From positions 62,001 to 126,000 of the forward strand of contig CAJAQB010000013.1 in NCBI GenBank assembly GCA_903943975.1: DNA of 64,000 bases, given 5' to 3'. Shown in pieces: positions 55,472 to 64,000 of this stretch. Made by a program: the position numbers and the translations under genes. Each line of letters begins with the position of its first letter. The stretch's first letter is position 1. The DNA comes from Synechococcus lacustris (GTDB taxonomy: Bacteria > Cyanobacteriota > Cyanobacteriia > PCC-6307 > Cyanobiaceae). The notes under the pieces were generated by a model. It saw only the letters and a list, made by a program, of their open reading frames with translations. It made no database searches and was not told the origin of the DNA.

Positions 55472-57082
55472 ATGGCCAACAGCATTTCCCCCCATGCCAC
55501 CCACCTTCAGCCCCAGGGCTGGTGGCGTTATTTCGGCTTTAGCATTGATCACAAGGTGATCGGTATTCAATATCTTGTTACAGGCTTTTTCTTCTATTTG
55601 GTTGGTGGGGTTCTGGCGGGGATGATCCGCACCGAGTTGGCTACCCCGATCTCCGATTACCTCAGCCGTGAGGCCTACAACGAAATCCTCACTATGCACG
55701 GCACGGTGATGATCTTTCTTTGGATCGTACCGGTAGTTAATGGGGCGTTTGGTAATTATCTGGTGCCCTTCTATGTGGGGGCCCGTGACATGGCTTTTCC
55801 GCGACTCAACGCCGTGGCCTTCTGGATGATTCCACCGGCCGGTATTCTGTTAATTGGTAGTTATTTTATTGGCGGTGCCGCCCAGTCTGGTTGGACCGCC
55901 TATCCCCCGCTGAGCCTCACCACACCAGCAACCGGCCAGGTGGTTTGGATCCTGAGTGTGCTTCTGCTGGGCGGCAGCTCTATTCTTGGCGGGATTAACT
56001 TCATTGCCACGATCCTTAAGTTGCGGCGGCCTGGGTTGAAGCTGATGCAGCTGCCGATGTATTGCTGGGCGATGTTGGGCACCAGCATCCTGGTGGTGCT
56101 TTCCACGCCGGTGCTGGCTGGAACCCTGATCCTGCTGGCCTTTGACATCGTGGCCCATACGGGTTTCTTTAACCCCGTCCAGGGGGGTAATGCAGTGGTG
56201 TATCAGCATCTTTTCTGGTTCTATTCCCACCCGGCCGTTTACATCATGGTGTTGCCGGCCTTTGGCCTGGTTAGTGAGATCTTGCCAGTGCATGCCCGCA
56301 AGCCACTGTTTGGTTACACAACGATGGTGTATTCGATCCTCGCCATTGTTTTTCTGGGGCTGATCGTTTGGGCCCACCACATGTTTACCAGCGGCACTCC
56401 CCCCTGGATGCGCCTGTTCTTCACGATTGCCACCTCCTTCATCGCCGTTCCCACTGGCATTAAGTTCTTCAATTGGCTGGCCACACTCTGGGGGGGCAAG
56501 ATTGCCTTAAACAGCGCCATGCTGTTTTCCTGTGCCTTTATCCTTAATTTTGTTCTCGGCGGTATCACCGGTGTGGCCCTGGCCCAGGTGCCTTTCGATA
56601 TTCACGTGCACGATACTTATTTCGTTGTCGCCCATTTCCACTATATTGTTTATGGGGGTACAGTATTTGTGATTTTTGCCTCGGTATATCACTGGTATCC
56701 AAAGTTCACCGGCAGGCTGCTAAATGAGCCCCTGGGCACCCTCCATTTTGTGCTCACCTTCATTGGCTTCAACCTTTGCTTTGGTCCCCAGCATTGGCTG
56801 GGTATCAACGGCATGCCCCGGCGAGTTTCCGAATACGACCCCCAGTTCACCCTGATGAATCAGGTGAGCAGTGCCGGAGCCCTGTTAATGGCGATCAGCA
56901 CCCTGCCCTTCCTTTTTAATGTTATTTACAGTGCCTTCCGTGGTGAGCTGGCAGGGGACAACCCCTGGCGGGCCTTGACCCCTGAATGGCTTACCAGTTC
57001 GCCGCCGCCGGTGGAGAACTGGCATGGGCCTGCCCCCCACGTTGAGCACCCCTACGGTTACGGAATGGTGGACCCAGCATGA
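55472..57082 (+). CDS. ctaD: Cytochrome c oxidase subunit I
   Basis: Catalytic subunit with heme a and the a3-CuB centre, 536 residues and about 12 TM segments. Ligands are visible: TMHGTVMIFLW (heme a His), HLFWFYSHPAVYIMVLPAFG (CuB His and Tyr region), WAHHMFTSG and HDTYFVVAHFHYIVYG (CuB, heme a3/a His). It overlaps ctaE by 4 nt. Typical for the aa3 respiratory terminal oxidase of cyanobacteria. Confidence 0.97.
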   Translation: MANSISPHATHLQPQGWWRYFGFSIDHKVIGIQYLVTGFFFYLVGGVLAGMIRTELATPISDYLSREAYNEILTMHGTVMIFLWIVPVVNGAFGNYLVPFYVGARDMAFPRLNAVAFWMIPPAGILLIGSYFIGGAAQSGWTAYPPLSLTTPATGQVVWILSVLLLGGSSILGGINFIATILKLRRPGLKLMQLPMYCWAMLGTSILVVLSTPVLAGTLILLAFDIVAHTGFFNPVQGGNAVVYQHLFWFYSHPAVYIMVLPAFGLVSEILPVHARKPLFGYTTMVYSILAIVFLGLIVWAHHMFTSGTPPWMRLFFTIATSFIAVPTGIKFFNWLATLWGGKIALNSAMLFSCAFILNFVLGGITGVALAQVPFDIHVHDTYFVVAHFHYIVYGGTVFVIFASVYHWYPKFTGRLLNEPLGTLHFVLTFIGFNLCFGPQHWLGINGMPRRVSEYDPQFTLMNQVSSAGALLMAISTLPFLFNVIYSAFRGELAGDNPWRALTPEWLTSSPPPVENWHGPAPHVEHPYGYGMVDPA

Positions 57083-57681
57083 CTAGCTTGATTCCCCCAA
57101 GCACCGCTGAGCACGAAGCCGGTGCAGTGCTTGAGGAAGGCCACGGCGATTTCCGCCTCTTTGGCTTGGCGCTTTTCCTGGTGGCCGATGGCATGACCTT
57201 TGCCGGTCTGTTTGCGGCCTATCTCACCTTCCGGGCTGTTAACCCGCTGCCAGAGGGCGGCATCTACGAACTTGAGCTGCTGTTACCCACGCTCAACACG
57301 GTGTTGTTGGTGAGTAGCAGCTTCACTTTCCATCGGGCCGCCCGTCAGCTGCGCCTGGGGGAAGGGGCCGGCTGTCGCCGTTGGCTACTGATCACAGCGG
57401 CCCTGGGGGCAGCTTTTCTGGCCAGTCAGATGCGCGAGTATTTCACCCTTCCTTTCGGACTCACTTCAAACCTGTTTGCCAGCACCTTTTACGTGCTTAC
57501 CGGCTTCCATGGGCTGCATGTGTTCCTAGGCGTGATGCTGATTTTGATCGTTTGGTGGCAGGCGCGGGCCGGTGGTTCGATCAACAGCCAGCAACATTTC
57601 GGCCTCGAGGCGGCAGAGCTCTACTGGCACTTTGTTGATGGCATCTGGGTGGTGCTTTACGGAATCATTTATTTGCTTTAG
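57079..57681 (+). CDS. ctaE: Cytochrome c oxidase subunit III
   Basis: Third core oxidase subunit, 200 residues, with five or more TM segments and conserved FYVLTGFHGLHVFLGVMLIL and ELYWHFVDGIWVVLYGIIYL. Its ATG overlaps the ctaD stop, and its own stop overlaps the convergent gcvT stop by 4 nt. Confidence 0.95.
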   Translation: MTSLIPPSTAEHEAGAVLEEGHGDFRLFGLALFLVADGMTFAGLFAAYLTFRAVNPLPEGGIYELELLLPTLNTVLLVSSSFTFHRAARQLRLGEGAGCRRWLLITAALGAAFLASQMREYFTLPFGLTSNLFASTFYVLTGFHGLHVFLGVMLILIVWWQARAGGSINSQQHFGLEAAELYWHFVDGIWVVLYGIIYLL

Positions 57682-58766
57682 CTGCGCCTGTAGAAGGGGC
57701 GTTTCACCACCTGCACCGCTTCGCGGCGGCCGCGGATCTCCACCTCCAGGTTGGTGCCGGGCTTGCTCAGCGGGCTGGGCAGGTAGGCGAGGGCAATGGC
57801 CCGCCCCAGGCTGGGGGCCCAGCTGCCACTGCTGATTTCCCCCACCGGCTCCCCGTTGTGCCAGAGGGGATAGCCGTGGCGGGCGATGTTGCGACCCTGG
57901 AGTTCTAAGCCCACCAGGCGACGGCCCAAGCCAGTGGCTGTTTGTTGTTCCAAGGCCTCGCGGCCGATGAAGTCGAGCGGCATCTCCAGGTGCACCAGCC
58001 AGCCGAGCCCCGCCTCCAGGGGGCTGGTGCTGGCATCCAGGTCTTGGCCATAGAGGGGCAGGGCCGCCTCCAGCCGCAGGCTGTCGCGGGCGCCGAGGCC
58101 ACAGGGGGTAACCCCCGCCGCCAGCAGTTGTTGCCACAGCTTTATGCCGGGCGCTTGGGCGAGGAGCAGCTCAAAGCCGTCTTCGCCGGTGTAGCCGGTG
58201 CGGGCGGCAAACACAGGCTCCCCGGCGATGGTCAGTTGCCGATGGCCAAAGCGGGGCAGCCCCGCCAGGCCCTCGCCGCAGAGACGTTCCAGCTGGCCCA
58301 CCGCCTCCGGCCCCTGCAGGGCCAGCAGCACGCCATCGCCCTTGGGGTCGGCGATCTGGATGCCCTGGGGTTCCAGTTGCTGGCGGATCCAGGTGCTGTC
58401 GGCTTCGGCGCAGGCGGCATTGATCACCAGCAGCAGCTGTTCGTTGCCTTGCTGCAGGCCCTGGTCATAAACGATCAGGTCGTCGCGGATGCCGCCCTCG
58501 TTGTTGAGCAGCACGGTGTATTGGGATTCTCCGGGGCCGATGCGATCTAGGTCGCTGGGCACCAGGCCCTGGAGTTTGTTTTTCACCCCCGGCCCCCAAA
58601 GGCGCAGCACCCCCATGTGGGAAATGTCGAACAGGCCAGAGTGCTGGCGTACGGCCTGGTGTTCGGCCAGTACCCCTGCAAATTGCACGGCCATTTCCCA
58701 ACCGGCAAAGGGCACCATGCGGCCGCCGGCGCTGCGGCAGGCCTCAAACAATGGGGTGCGACGCAT
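57678..58766 (-). CDS. gcvT: Aminomethyltransferase (glycine cleavage T protein)
   Basis: Releases ammonia from the aminomethyl-lipoyl H protein and transfers the methylene to tetrahydrofolate in the glycine cleavage system, important for photorespiration. The 362-residue protein shows MVPFAGWEMAVQFAGVLAEH, GLFDISHMGVL, YTGEDGFELL, LGARDSLRLEAALPLYGQDL and VGEISSGSWAPSLGRAIAL. It stands alone, converging on ctaE. Confidence 0.96.
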   Translation of the reverse strand: MRRTPLFEACRSAGGRMVPFAGWEMAVQFAGVLAEHQAVRQHSGLFDISHMGVLRLWGPGVKNKLQGLVPSDLDRIGPGESQYTVLLNNEGGIRDDLIVYDQGLQQGNEQLLLVINAACAEADSTWIRQQLEPQGIQIADPKGDGVLLALQGPEAVGQLERLCGEGLAGLPRFGHRQLTIAGEPVFAARTGYTGEDGFELLLAQAPGIKLWQQLLAAGVTPCGLGARDSLRLEAALPLYGQDLDASTSPLEAGLGWLVHLEMPLDFIGREALEQQTATGLGRRLVGLELQGRNIARHGYPLWHNGEPVGEISSGSWAPSLGRAIALAYLPSPLSKPGTNLEVEIRGRREAVQVVKRPFYRRS

Positions 58767-58922
58767 GGACCGGGGGCGGTTGGGGCGGATCCTATGGGGG
58801 TAGCTGTGGATTTGTGCGTCTCAAGGTTTGCTTCGGTCTCCAGGAAAGAACCTGCTGATTCAGGCAAAACCCCTTGGTTTTCAGGGCGAACTAATTACGT
58901 TTGTGGCCAGTTCTGTTGCCCC

Positions 58923-59159
58923 ATGGCCCAAAGGGATAGTTGCCGCAGTTGCCGCCATTGCCATCCGGCAGGGAATGTTTCCTGGTGCCAGTTGCGCAAA
59001 CTGTCGTTGCATCCCGAGCTCACCGCGGAGCTGAGTTGCCACCACTGGACGGCCCGCCCCCCGGAGCTGCCCGATTTCCATGGGTTTAGCTCGGAGGGGG
59101 TGCGCCCCAATGACAGCCATCAGTTGCCGATCATGGGCTTGGTGCCGCTGCGAGGCTGA
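58923..59159 (+). CDS. Small cysteine-rich protein
   Basis: A 78-residue protein starting at the ATG at 58923 with cysteines at C7, C10, C13, C22 and C39 (CRSCRHCHP, WCQLRKLSLHPELTAELSCH), a pattern suited to metal binding and similar to small conserved cyanobacterial proteins. The C-terminal part is low in cysteine. It is divergent from gcvT and its last 29 nt overlap the convergent speB gene. The function is unknown. Confidence 0.6.
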   Translation: MAQRDSCRSCRHCHPAGNVSWCQLRKLSLHPELTAELSCHHWTARPPELPDFHGFSSEGVRPNDSHQLPIMGLVPLRG

Positions 59160-60009
59160 AGAGCAGGCTGCGCACCACCTTGGCGGCCAACACACTGCTG
59201 CATTCGCTGGGATCAAGGCTGGGGGCCAGTTCCACCACATCGGCGGCCACCAGCTGCTGACCTTGGAGTAGGTCGATCAGCCGGGCAAAGTCTGACCAGT
59301 GGAAGCCCCCAGGTTCGGGGGTGCCGGTGCCGGGCAGCACGGCGGGGTCAAACCAGTCCAGGTCTACGGTGAGATAGATGGGACGGCCCCGCAGTTTTTC
59401 CAGGCGCTCCTCCAGTTGGTTCAGCTGCACCAGCCGCTGCTGACGGCGCAGTTCCAGGAATTCGGCGCGGCTGCCGCTGCGGATCGCCACCTGCAGCAAT
59501 TCGCCGCTGGGCAGCACCTCTAGGCAGCGGCGCATGGCGCAGGCGTGGCTGTGGCGGCCCCCCAGCCAGCTGTCGCGCAGGTCGGCGTGGGCATCCAGCT
59601 GCACCAGGGCCAGGTTGGGGTAGCGGTTTGCCACGGCGGCCACGGCGCCACTGCTGATCGAGTGCTCGCCGCCAAGCATCAGCGGTGCCAGGCCCAGGTC
59701 GAGCACCGCGGCGGTGGCATTGTGCACGGCCTCCACCACCGGTTCCGGGGCGCCATAGGAGATCTCCACCGCCCCCAGGTCGACGTAGGCGAGTTCCTCC
59801 AGGTCGCGGTCCAGTTGGGGGTCATAGGTTTCAAGGCCTTCGCTCACCGCCCGGATGGCGGCGGGCCCAAAGCGGGTGCCGGGGCGGAAGGAGGTGGTGC
59901 CGTCGTAGGGCACCCCAAAGAGCCCCACCTGGCAGCCGACGGGATCGCGGCGGCTGCCCATGAAGATCGCCCCATCGCGGTTGAACAGGGAGAGGTTGGC
60001 GTTACCCAT
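59131..60009 (-). CDS. speB: Agmatinase/ureohydrolase family protein
   Basis: Hydrolyses agmatine to putrescine and urea with two manganese ions. The 292-residue protein has the arginase-family metal motifs GGEHS, DAHAD (with HSH) and TVDLDWFDP, and a GVPYDGTTSFRPGTRFGP start region. It lies 3 nt downstream of speE in a polyamine operon. The urea produced would feed urease encoded in this window. Substrate specificity within the family cannot be proved from sequence. Confidence 0.9.
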   Translation of the reverse strand: MGNANLSLFNRDGAIFMGSRRDPVGCQVGLFGVPYDGTTSFRPGTRFGPAAIRAVSEGLETYDPQLDRDLEELAYVDLGAVEISYGAPEPVVEAVHNATAAVLDLGLAPLMLGGEHSISSGAVAAVANRYPNLALVQLDAHADLRDSWLGGRHSHACAMRRCLEVLPSGELLQVAIRSGSRAEFLELRRQQRLVQLNQLEERLEKLRGRPIYLTVDLDWFDPAVLPGTGTPEPGGFHWSDFARLIDLLQGQQLVAADVVELAPSLDPSECSSVLAAKVVRSLLFSLAAAPSP

Positions 60010-60012
60010 GGC

Positions 60013-60909
<897 letters not shown>

Positions 60910-60927
60910 TTACTTGTCAGGTGGGCT

Positions 60928-61671
60928 ATGGCACCAAGCCGCAGGGATCTGTTGGGCAAGGCCGGCTTGCTGGGCGCCGGACTGCTGCTGGGGCAGCTGC
61001 TGCCAGCGGCCGCCGAGGCCGCCCCGATCGGGCCGCTGCTGCGGGCGCGCCTGCAGGCCTGCAGCCCCCGCTCCCAGCCGCTGCAGGCCCTGCTAGAGGG
61101 CAATCAGCGCTTCGTGGCGGCCTGGGCGGAGGCCCGCCAGGCGGCGAGCCCCCAGCTGCGGATGCAGGCCCTCAAGCAGGCCTACAACGACGATTGCCAG
61201 ATCGATCCCCAGGCTTTGGCTAAGGGGCAAAGGCCCTGGGCGGCGGTGCTCAGCTGCGCCGATGCCCGGGTGCCGGTGGAATGGCTGTTTAACGCTGGCG
61301 CTGGCGAGTTGTTCCAGGTGCGCATTGCCGGCAACAGCGCCTTTGATGACGGCATCGCTTCGCTGGAATACGCCGTGGACAGCCTGCAGGTGCCGCTGGT
61401 CCTGGTGTTGGGCCACAGCGGCTGTGGGGCGGTGCAGGCGGCCATGGGCCAGGGGCCGCTCAGCCCCCTGCTGGAAACGCTGGTGGCACCGATCCGAGCT
61501 TCGCTGCTGGCCGGCGATGACCTCACCGGGGCGATCCAGGCCAATGCCTGCTACGCCGCCGCCCAATTACCGCAGCGCAGTGCCCTGTTGAGCCAGGCCC
61601 AGGCCCGGGGCAAGCTCAGCATCCAGCCCGCCTATTTCGAGATCGCTTCAGGCCAGGTGAGTTTGCTGTGA
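60928..61671 (+). CDS. Exported beta-carbonic anhydrase
   Basis: Interconverts CO2 and bicarbonate with zinc. The 247-residue protein has a twin-arginine signal (SRRDLLGKAG then a hydrophobic stretch to about residue 31, site AEA/A) and a beta-CA domain with the zinc set C110, H163, C166 and the D112/R114 dyad (SCADARVP; GHSGCGAV). Tat export implies a periplasmic or extracytoplasmic enzyme folded before transport. The ATG at 60928 is chosen because it creates the signal; upstream open frame is antisense to speE. It converges on the next gene with a 3-nt gap. Confidence 0.92.
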   Translation: MAPSRRDLLGKAGLLGAGLLLGQLLPAAAEAAPIGPLLRARLQACSPRSQPLQALLEGNQRFVAAWAEARQAASPQLRMQALKQAYNDDCQIDPQALAKGQRPWAAVLSCADARVPVEWLFNAGAGELFQVRIAGNSAFDDGIASLEYAVDSLQVPLVLVLGHSGCGAVQAAMGQGPLSPLLETLVAPIRASLLAGDDLTGAIQANACYAAAQLPQRSALLSQAQARGKLSIQPAYFEIASGQVSLL

Positions 61672-61674
61672 GGT

Positions 61675-62421
61675 CTAATCAATAATCTTTTGGTAAGAAT
61701 TCTGGAGGTCATCCTGGAGTACATAGGCCACACCATTGGCCCGCAGCTCGGAATCTTTATCAAGCAATCGCACCTGATAACTCCAACCCTTGGGCAGCTT
61801 TAGGCGTTCGCCGAGGCGATCAAGATCCGTAATCTTGAGATTGGGGTCAACGATCTGGGCGTAGCTCTGCATCCGATATGTTTCCCCAGTGGGGGAGTTG
61901 AGCTCATATATTTTTTTACCCTTAAGATAGCTAAAGACAGTGGTGCGTTCCACCGTTATTGCCCGGTAAGGCCGTTGATTGGTTAACATGTTTGACAGGT
62001 TGAACTTCATCAAAGCCCGCTGGCGGAATTGCAAGCCATTGAACTCAACAACCCGTCCAGACTTGGTGGCCGCCTCGGCTGTAATTGAATCCATCATCCA
62101 ATAACGGGGCCCGTTTAATTTAACGAGAAAGGCGTCGTAGGTATTTGCCAGCTCCTTGGCATTTTGGCGGGCCCAGAGGTCTGCGGGGCAATTATTAAGA
62201 CCGGCGGTGTTGAATACCGGTATCTCAAAGTTGAAGCCGCGACGGAAGATGGGAATGATTTCGCAATAACGTGAGTCCCGCAGGTCCTTTGGGGGTGGGA
62301 GGAATTGGCTTTGCTTAACGGTGGGGATCGCCTCTGGGCCCTCAGGCTTGGCCGCGGCACTGGGGCCACTGGTGCTGAAAAGCGCCAGGGCAAGAAGCAA
62401 GGCCGCGCCCTTAACCACCAT
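61675..62421 (-). CDS. Conserved exported protein of unknown function
   Basis: A 248-residue protein with a signal peptide (about 1-24, ending SAAA), then a soluble domain including YCEIIPIFRRGFNFEIPVFN, TAGLNNCPADLW, RYWMMDSITAEA and a C-terminal DLGERL-like helix (RLGERLKLPKGWSYQVRLLD). Two cysteines may form a disulfide in the periplasm. Similar proteins of unknown role occur in other bacteria. The start is taken as the ATG at 62421; a GTG 3 nt upstream is possible. It stands alone. Confidence 0.75.
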   Translation of the reverse strand: MVVKGAALLLALALFSTSGPSAAAKPEGPEAIPTVKQSQFLPPPKDLRDSRYCEIIPIFRRGFNFEIPVFNTAGLNNCPADLWARQNAKELANTYDAFLVKLNGPRYWMMDSITAEAATKSGRVVEFNGLQFRQRALMKFNLSNMLTNQRPYRAITVERTTVFSYLKGKKIYELNSPTGETYRMQSYAQIVDPNLKITDLDRLGERLKLPKGWSYQVRLLDKDSELRANGVAYVLQDDLQNSYQKIID

Positions 62422-62471
62422 CACAGAAACCCTGGTTTAGACAATCTATTTTGCATGATTAGCCTGGGCCC

Positions 62472-62903
62472 ATGGAGCTAGACCAGCTGCGGCTCACTGA
62501 CCGGATTGCGATTCCAGCGGTGGAGTTTGGCTGGCGTTTTTCCCGTTCCTCCGGCCCCGGCGGCCAAAACGTAAACAGCACCGATTCCCGGGTGGAGCTG
62601 GTGTTCAACCTGGCCCAGAGCGAGGCGCTGCCCCCGGCCCTCAAGGCCCGCGCCCTGGAACGGCTGGCCAGTCGCCTGCTGGAGGGAACCGTGGTGATTG
62701 CGGCCTCGGAATACCGCTCCCAGTGGCGGAACCGCCAGGCGGCCCTGGCCCGCTTGGCGGAGCTGTTGCGCCAGGCGATCGCCCCGCCCGCCCCGCCCCG
62801 GCGCCGCACTAAACCCACCAAGGGATCGGTGGAGCGGCGACTCCAGGCCAAACGTCAACGCAGCTTTATTAAGGGTCAGCGCCGGGACAGTAAGGACGAC
62901 TGA
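62472..62903 (+). CDS. arfB: ArfB-type peptidyl-tRNA hydrolase (ribosome rescue)
   Basis: Frees ribosomes stalled at the end of truncated mRNA by hydrolysing peptidyl-tRNA. The 143-residue protein has the catalytic GGQ (SSGPGGQNVNSTDSRVEL) and the basic C-terminal tail (SFIKGQRRDSKDD) that inserts in the mRNA channel in ArfB/YaeJ. It is a release-factor-like single domain. It converges on mazG with a 13-nt gap. Confidence 0.93.
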   Translation: MELDQLRLTDRIAIPAVEFGWRFSRSSGPGGQNVNSTDSRVELVFNLAQSEALPPALKARALERLASRLLEGTVVIAASEYRSQWRNRQAALARLAELLRQAIAPPAPPRRRTKPTKGSVERRLQAKRQRSFIKGQRRDSKDD

Positions 62904-62916
62904 GCCCCGTTTGGCT

Positions 62917-63711
62917 TTAGGAACCTTGTTCCGCCCGAATCTCGGCCTTGGCTTGCTGCCAGAGGGCCTCCAGTTCCTCCAGGGGGCGACCGCTGAGGTC
63001 GCCGGCGAGGGCGGCTTCCACCCGGCCGAAACGCTCCAGGAAGCGCTGGTTGGTGCCGGCCAGCCCCTCCTCCGGGTCGAGCTGGCACCAACGGGCCACA
63101 TTCACCAGCGTGAAGAGCAGGTCGCCCAGTTCGGTTTGGGCATGGCTGCGGTCGCCAGTGGTTTCGGCTGCGGCGAGGGCCTGCTTGAGCTCATCCAGTT
63201 CCTCGTGCACCTTGGCCCACACGCCATCGATGTTGTTCCATTCGAAACCGGCGGCCGCAGCTTTCTTGGAGATCGCCATGGCTCCGGCCAGGGCCCCCTG
63301 GCCCCGCAACTTGCGGCGCAGTTCGTCGGCGAGGGAAAGGTCCTCCCCCCGGGTCGCCTGTTCCTGGCGTTTGATCTCCTCCCAGCTGCGCTGTTCACCG
63401 CCAAAGACATGGGGATGGCGCCGCACCAGCTTGGCGCTGATCGTTGCCGCGACGCTGGCCAGGTCAAAGGCCTGACGTTCCTGGGCCAGTTGGGCATGGA
63501 GCACCACCTGGAGCAGCAAATCGCCGAGTTCATCGGCTAGGGCAATGTCATCCCCCTGGCGCAGGGCATCGGCCAGTTCATGGGCTTCCTCCAGCAGGTA
63601 GGGGATCAGCGATTGGTGGGTTTGGGCCTGGTCCCAGGGACAGCCCCCTTCGGGATCCCGCAGGCGGGCCACCAGGGTCACCAGGGTGGAGATGGGGTGG
63701 GGGTCGCTCAC
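62917..63711 (-). CDS. mazG: Nucleoside triphosphate pyrophosphohydrolase MazG
   Basis: Removes aberrant or excess nucleoside triphosphates by hydrolysis to monophosphates. The 264-residue protein has two MazG repeats: LRDPEGGCPWDQAQTHQSL, LEEAHELADAL and DELGDLLLQV in the first, KVHEELDEL and ELGDLLFTLVNVARW in the second (EExxE and ExxD metal motifs). The GTG at 63711 overlaps the upstream stop (GTGA); a longer frame to 63834 runs over the neighbouring gene and is not convincing. Confidence 0.93.
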   Translation of the reverse strand: MSDPHPISTLVTLVARLRDPEGGCPWDQAQTHQSLIPYLLEEAHELADALRQGDDIALADELGDLLLQVVLHAQLAQERQAFDLASVAATISAKLVRRHPHVFGGEQRSWEEIKRQEQATRGEDLSLADELRRKLRGQGALAGAMAISKKAAAAGFEWNNIDGVWAKVHEELDELKQALAAAETTGDRSHAQTELGDLLFTLVNVARWCQLDPEEGLAGTNQRFLERFGRVEAALAGDLSGRPLEELEALWQQAKAEIRAEQGS

Positions 63712-64000
63712 CGGCGTAGGGGTGGGGGCAGGGGATCCCCATCCTGGAGGAGATGCAGCCAGGCGCTGGCCTCTAGGCCCGCAAGGGCGGTGAGCACCAG
63801 CGGTTGTTGCTGTTGCCAGAGGCTGGTGCCCCATTGCCAGAGCGCCGTGGGGCGCGGGGCGCCCAGGGGCTGTAGCAATAGCGAAAAGCCGAGCAGCAGC
63901 AGGCCGAGGTAGACGAGCCGCAGGCCACTGCCCAGCAGCGGGCCATGGGAAAGCAGGCCCCGGTGGCGCACCAGTTTTCGGTAGGGGGCCCAGAGGGGGG
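63708..64000 (-). CDS. DUF2227-like metal-binding membrane protein, C-terminal part (5' end outside window)
   Basis: The frame enters from the right edge and reads PLWAPYRKLVRHRGLLSHGP followed by LLGSGLRLVYLG, resembling the cyanobacterial DUF2227 family, where the HRG-x2-SH region is part of a metal site. It then has hydrophobic segments and ends at 63708 with a GTGA overlap with mazG. Only about 97 residues are inside the window. The family assignment is tentative. Confidence 0.55.
   Translation of the reverse strand, partial: PLWAPYRKLVRHRGLLSHGPLLGSGLRLVYLGLLLLGFSLLLQPLGAPRPTALWQWGTSLWQQQQPLVLTALAGLEASAWLHLLQDGDPLPPPLRR

Overview
The window is from the chromosome of a GC-rich cyanobacterium, most likely a picocyanobacterium of the Synechococcus/Cyanobium group. 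The evidence is the combination of ferredoxin-type nirA and narB with narM, an nrtABCD nitrate transporter, urease and urt genes, DUF1830, aa3 oxidase genes and HIP1 octamers (GCGATCGC, e.g. at 10632, 19972 and 62775). No rRNA, tRNA, CRISPR array or insertion sequence was recognised. Most of the window is very GC-rich and tightly packed, with many 4-nt ATGA overlaps.

Layout. 1-11824 is the nitrate/nitrite block: narB (partial) converges on nrtD-C-B-A, followed by narM and a TrpD-like gene. Diverging from these is nirA, followed by a HEAT/CbiX-type chelatase gene and cobA, which supply siroheme to NirA. 11821-18751 is a predicted amide-ligase locus: ATP-grasp, Alpha-E, transglutaminase and DUF2126 in one operon, then a convergent cupin and a second transglutaminase. 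18920-28184 and 38407-44169 hold urease (ureABC, ureD, ureE, ureF, ureG) and the urea transporter urtABCDE. The urease set is opened in two places. A cyclase-like/MscS-like gene pair sits between ureA and ureD. A roughly 10-kb stretch sits between ureF and ureG; it holds an AT-richer four-gene island (LarA-like enzyme, AEC carrier, orphan solute-binding lipoprotein, Cache membrane protein), a TauE-like gene and an uncharacterised ABC transporter that runs straight into ureG. 44371-64000 is mainly housekeeping: pabB/pabC, queC/queE, ecotin, pyrG, dps, aspS, folB/folK, ctaCDE, gcvT, speB/speE, an exported beta-carbonic anhydrase, arfB and mazG.

How it works together. The first two-thirds is a nitrogen-acquisition region. 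Nitrate is imported (Nrt), reduced by NarB and NirA, and the siroheme for NirA is made next door. Urea is imported by Urt and split by nickel urease. The urtA promoter region has an NtcA-type site at canonical spacing from a -10 box, and a strong terminator after urtA should favour the binding protein over the membrane genes.

The least explained parts are: (1) the cyclase/MscS pair, where the cyclase lacks both metal-binding aspartates and the channel's cNMP-binding domain lacks the phosphate-binding arginine; (2) the LarA-like island, which puts a second probable nickel enzyme inside a urease locus; (3) the ABC transporter fused into the ureG-urt operon; (4) the amide-ligase/transglutaminase locus; and (5) a cluster of GTTC/GAAC half-sites in the ureA/cyclase divergent promoter.
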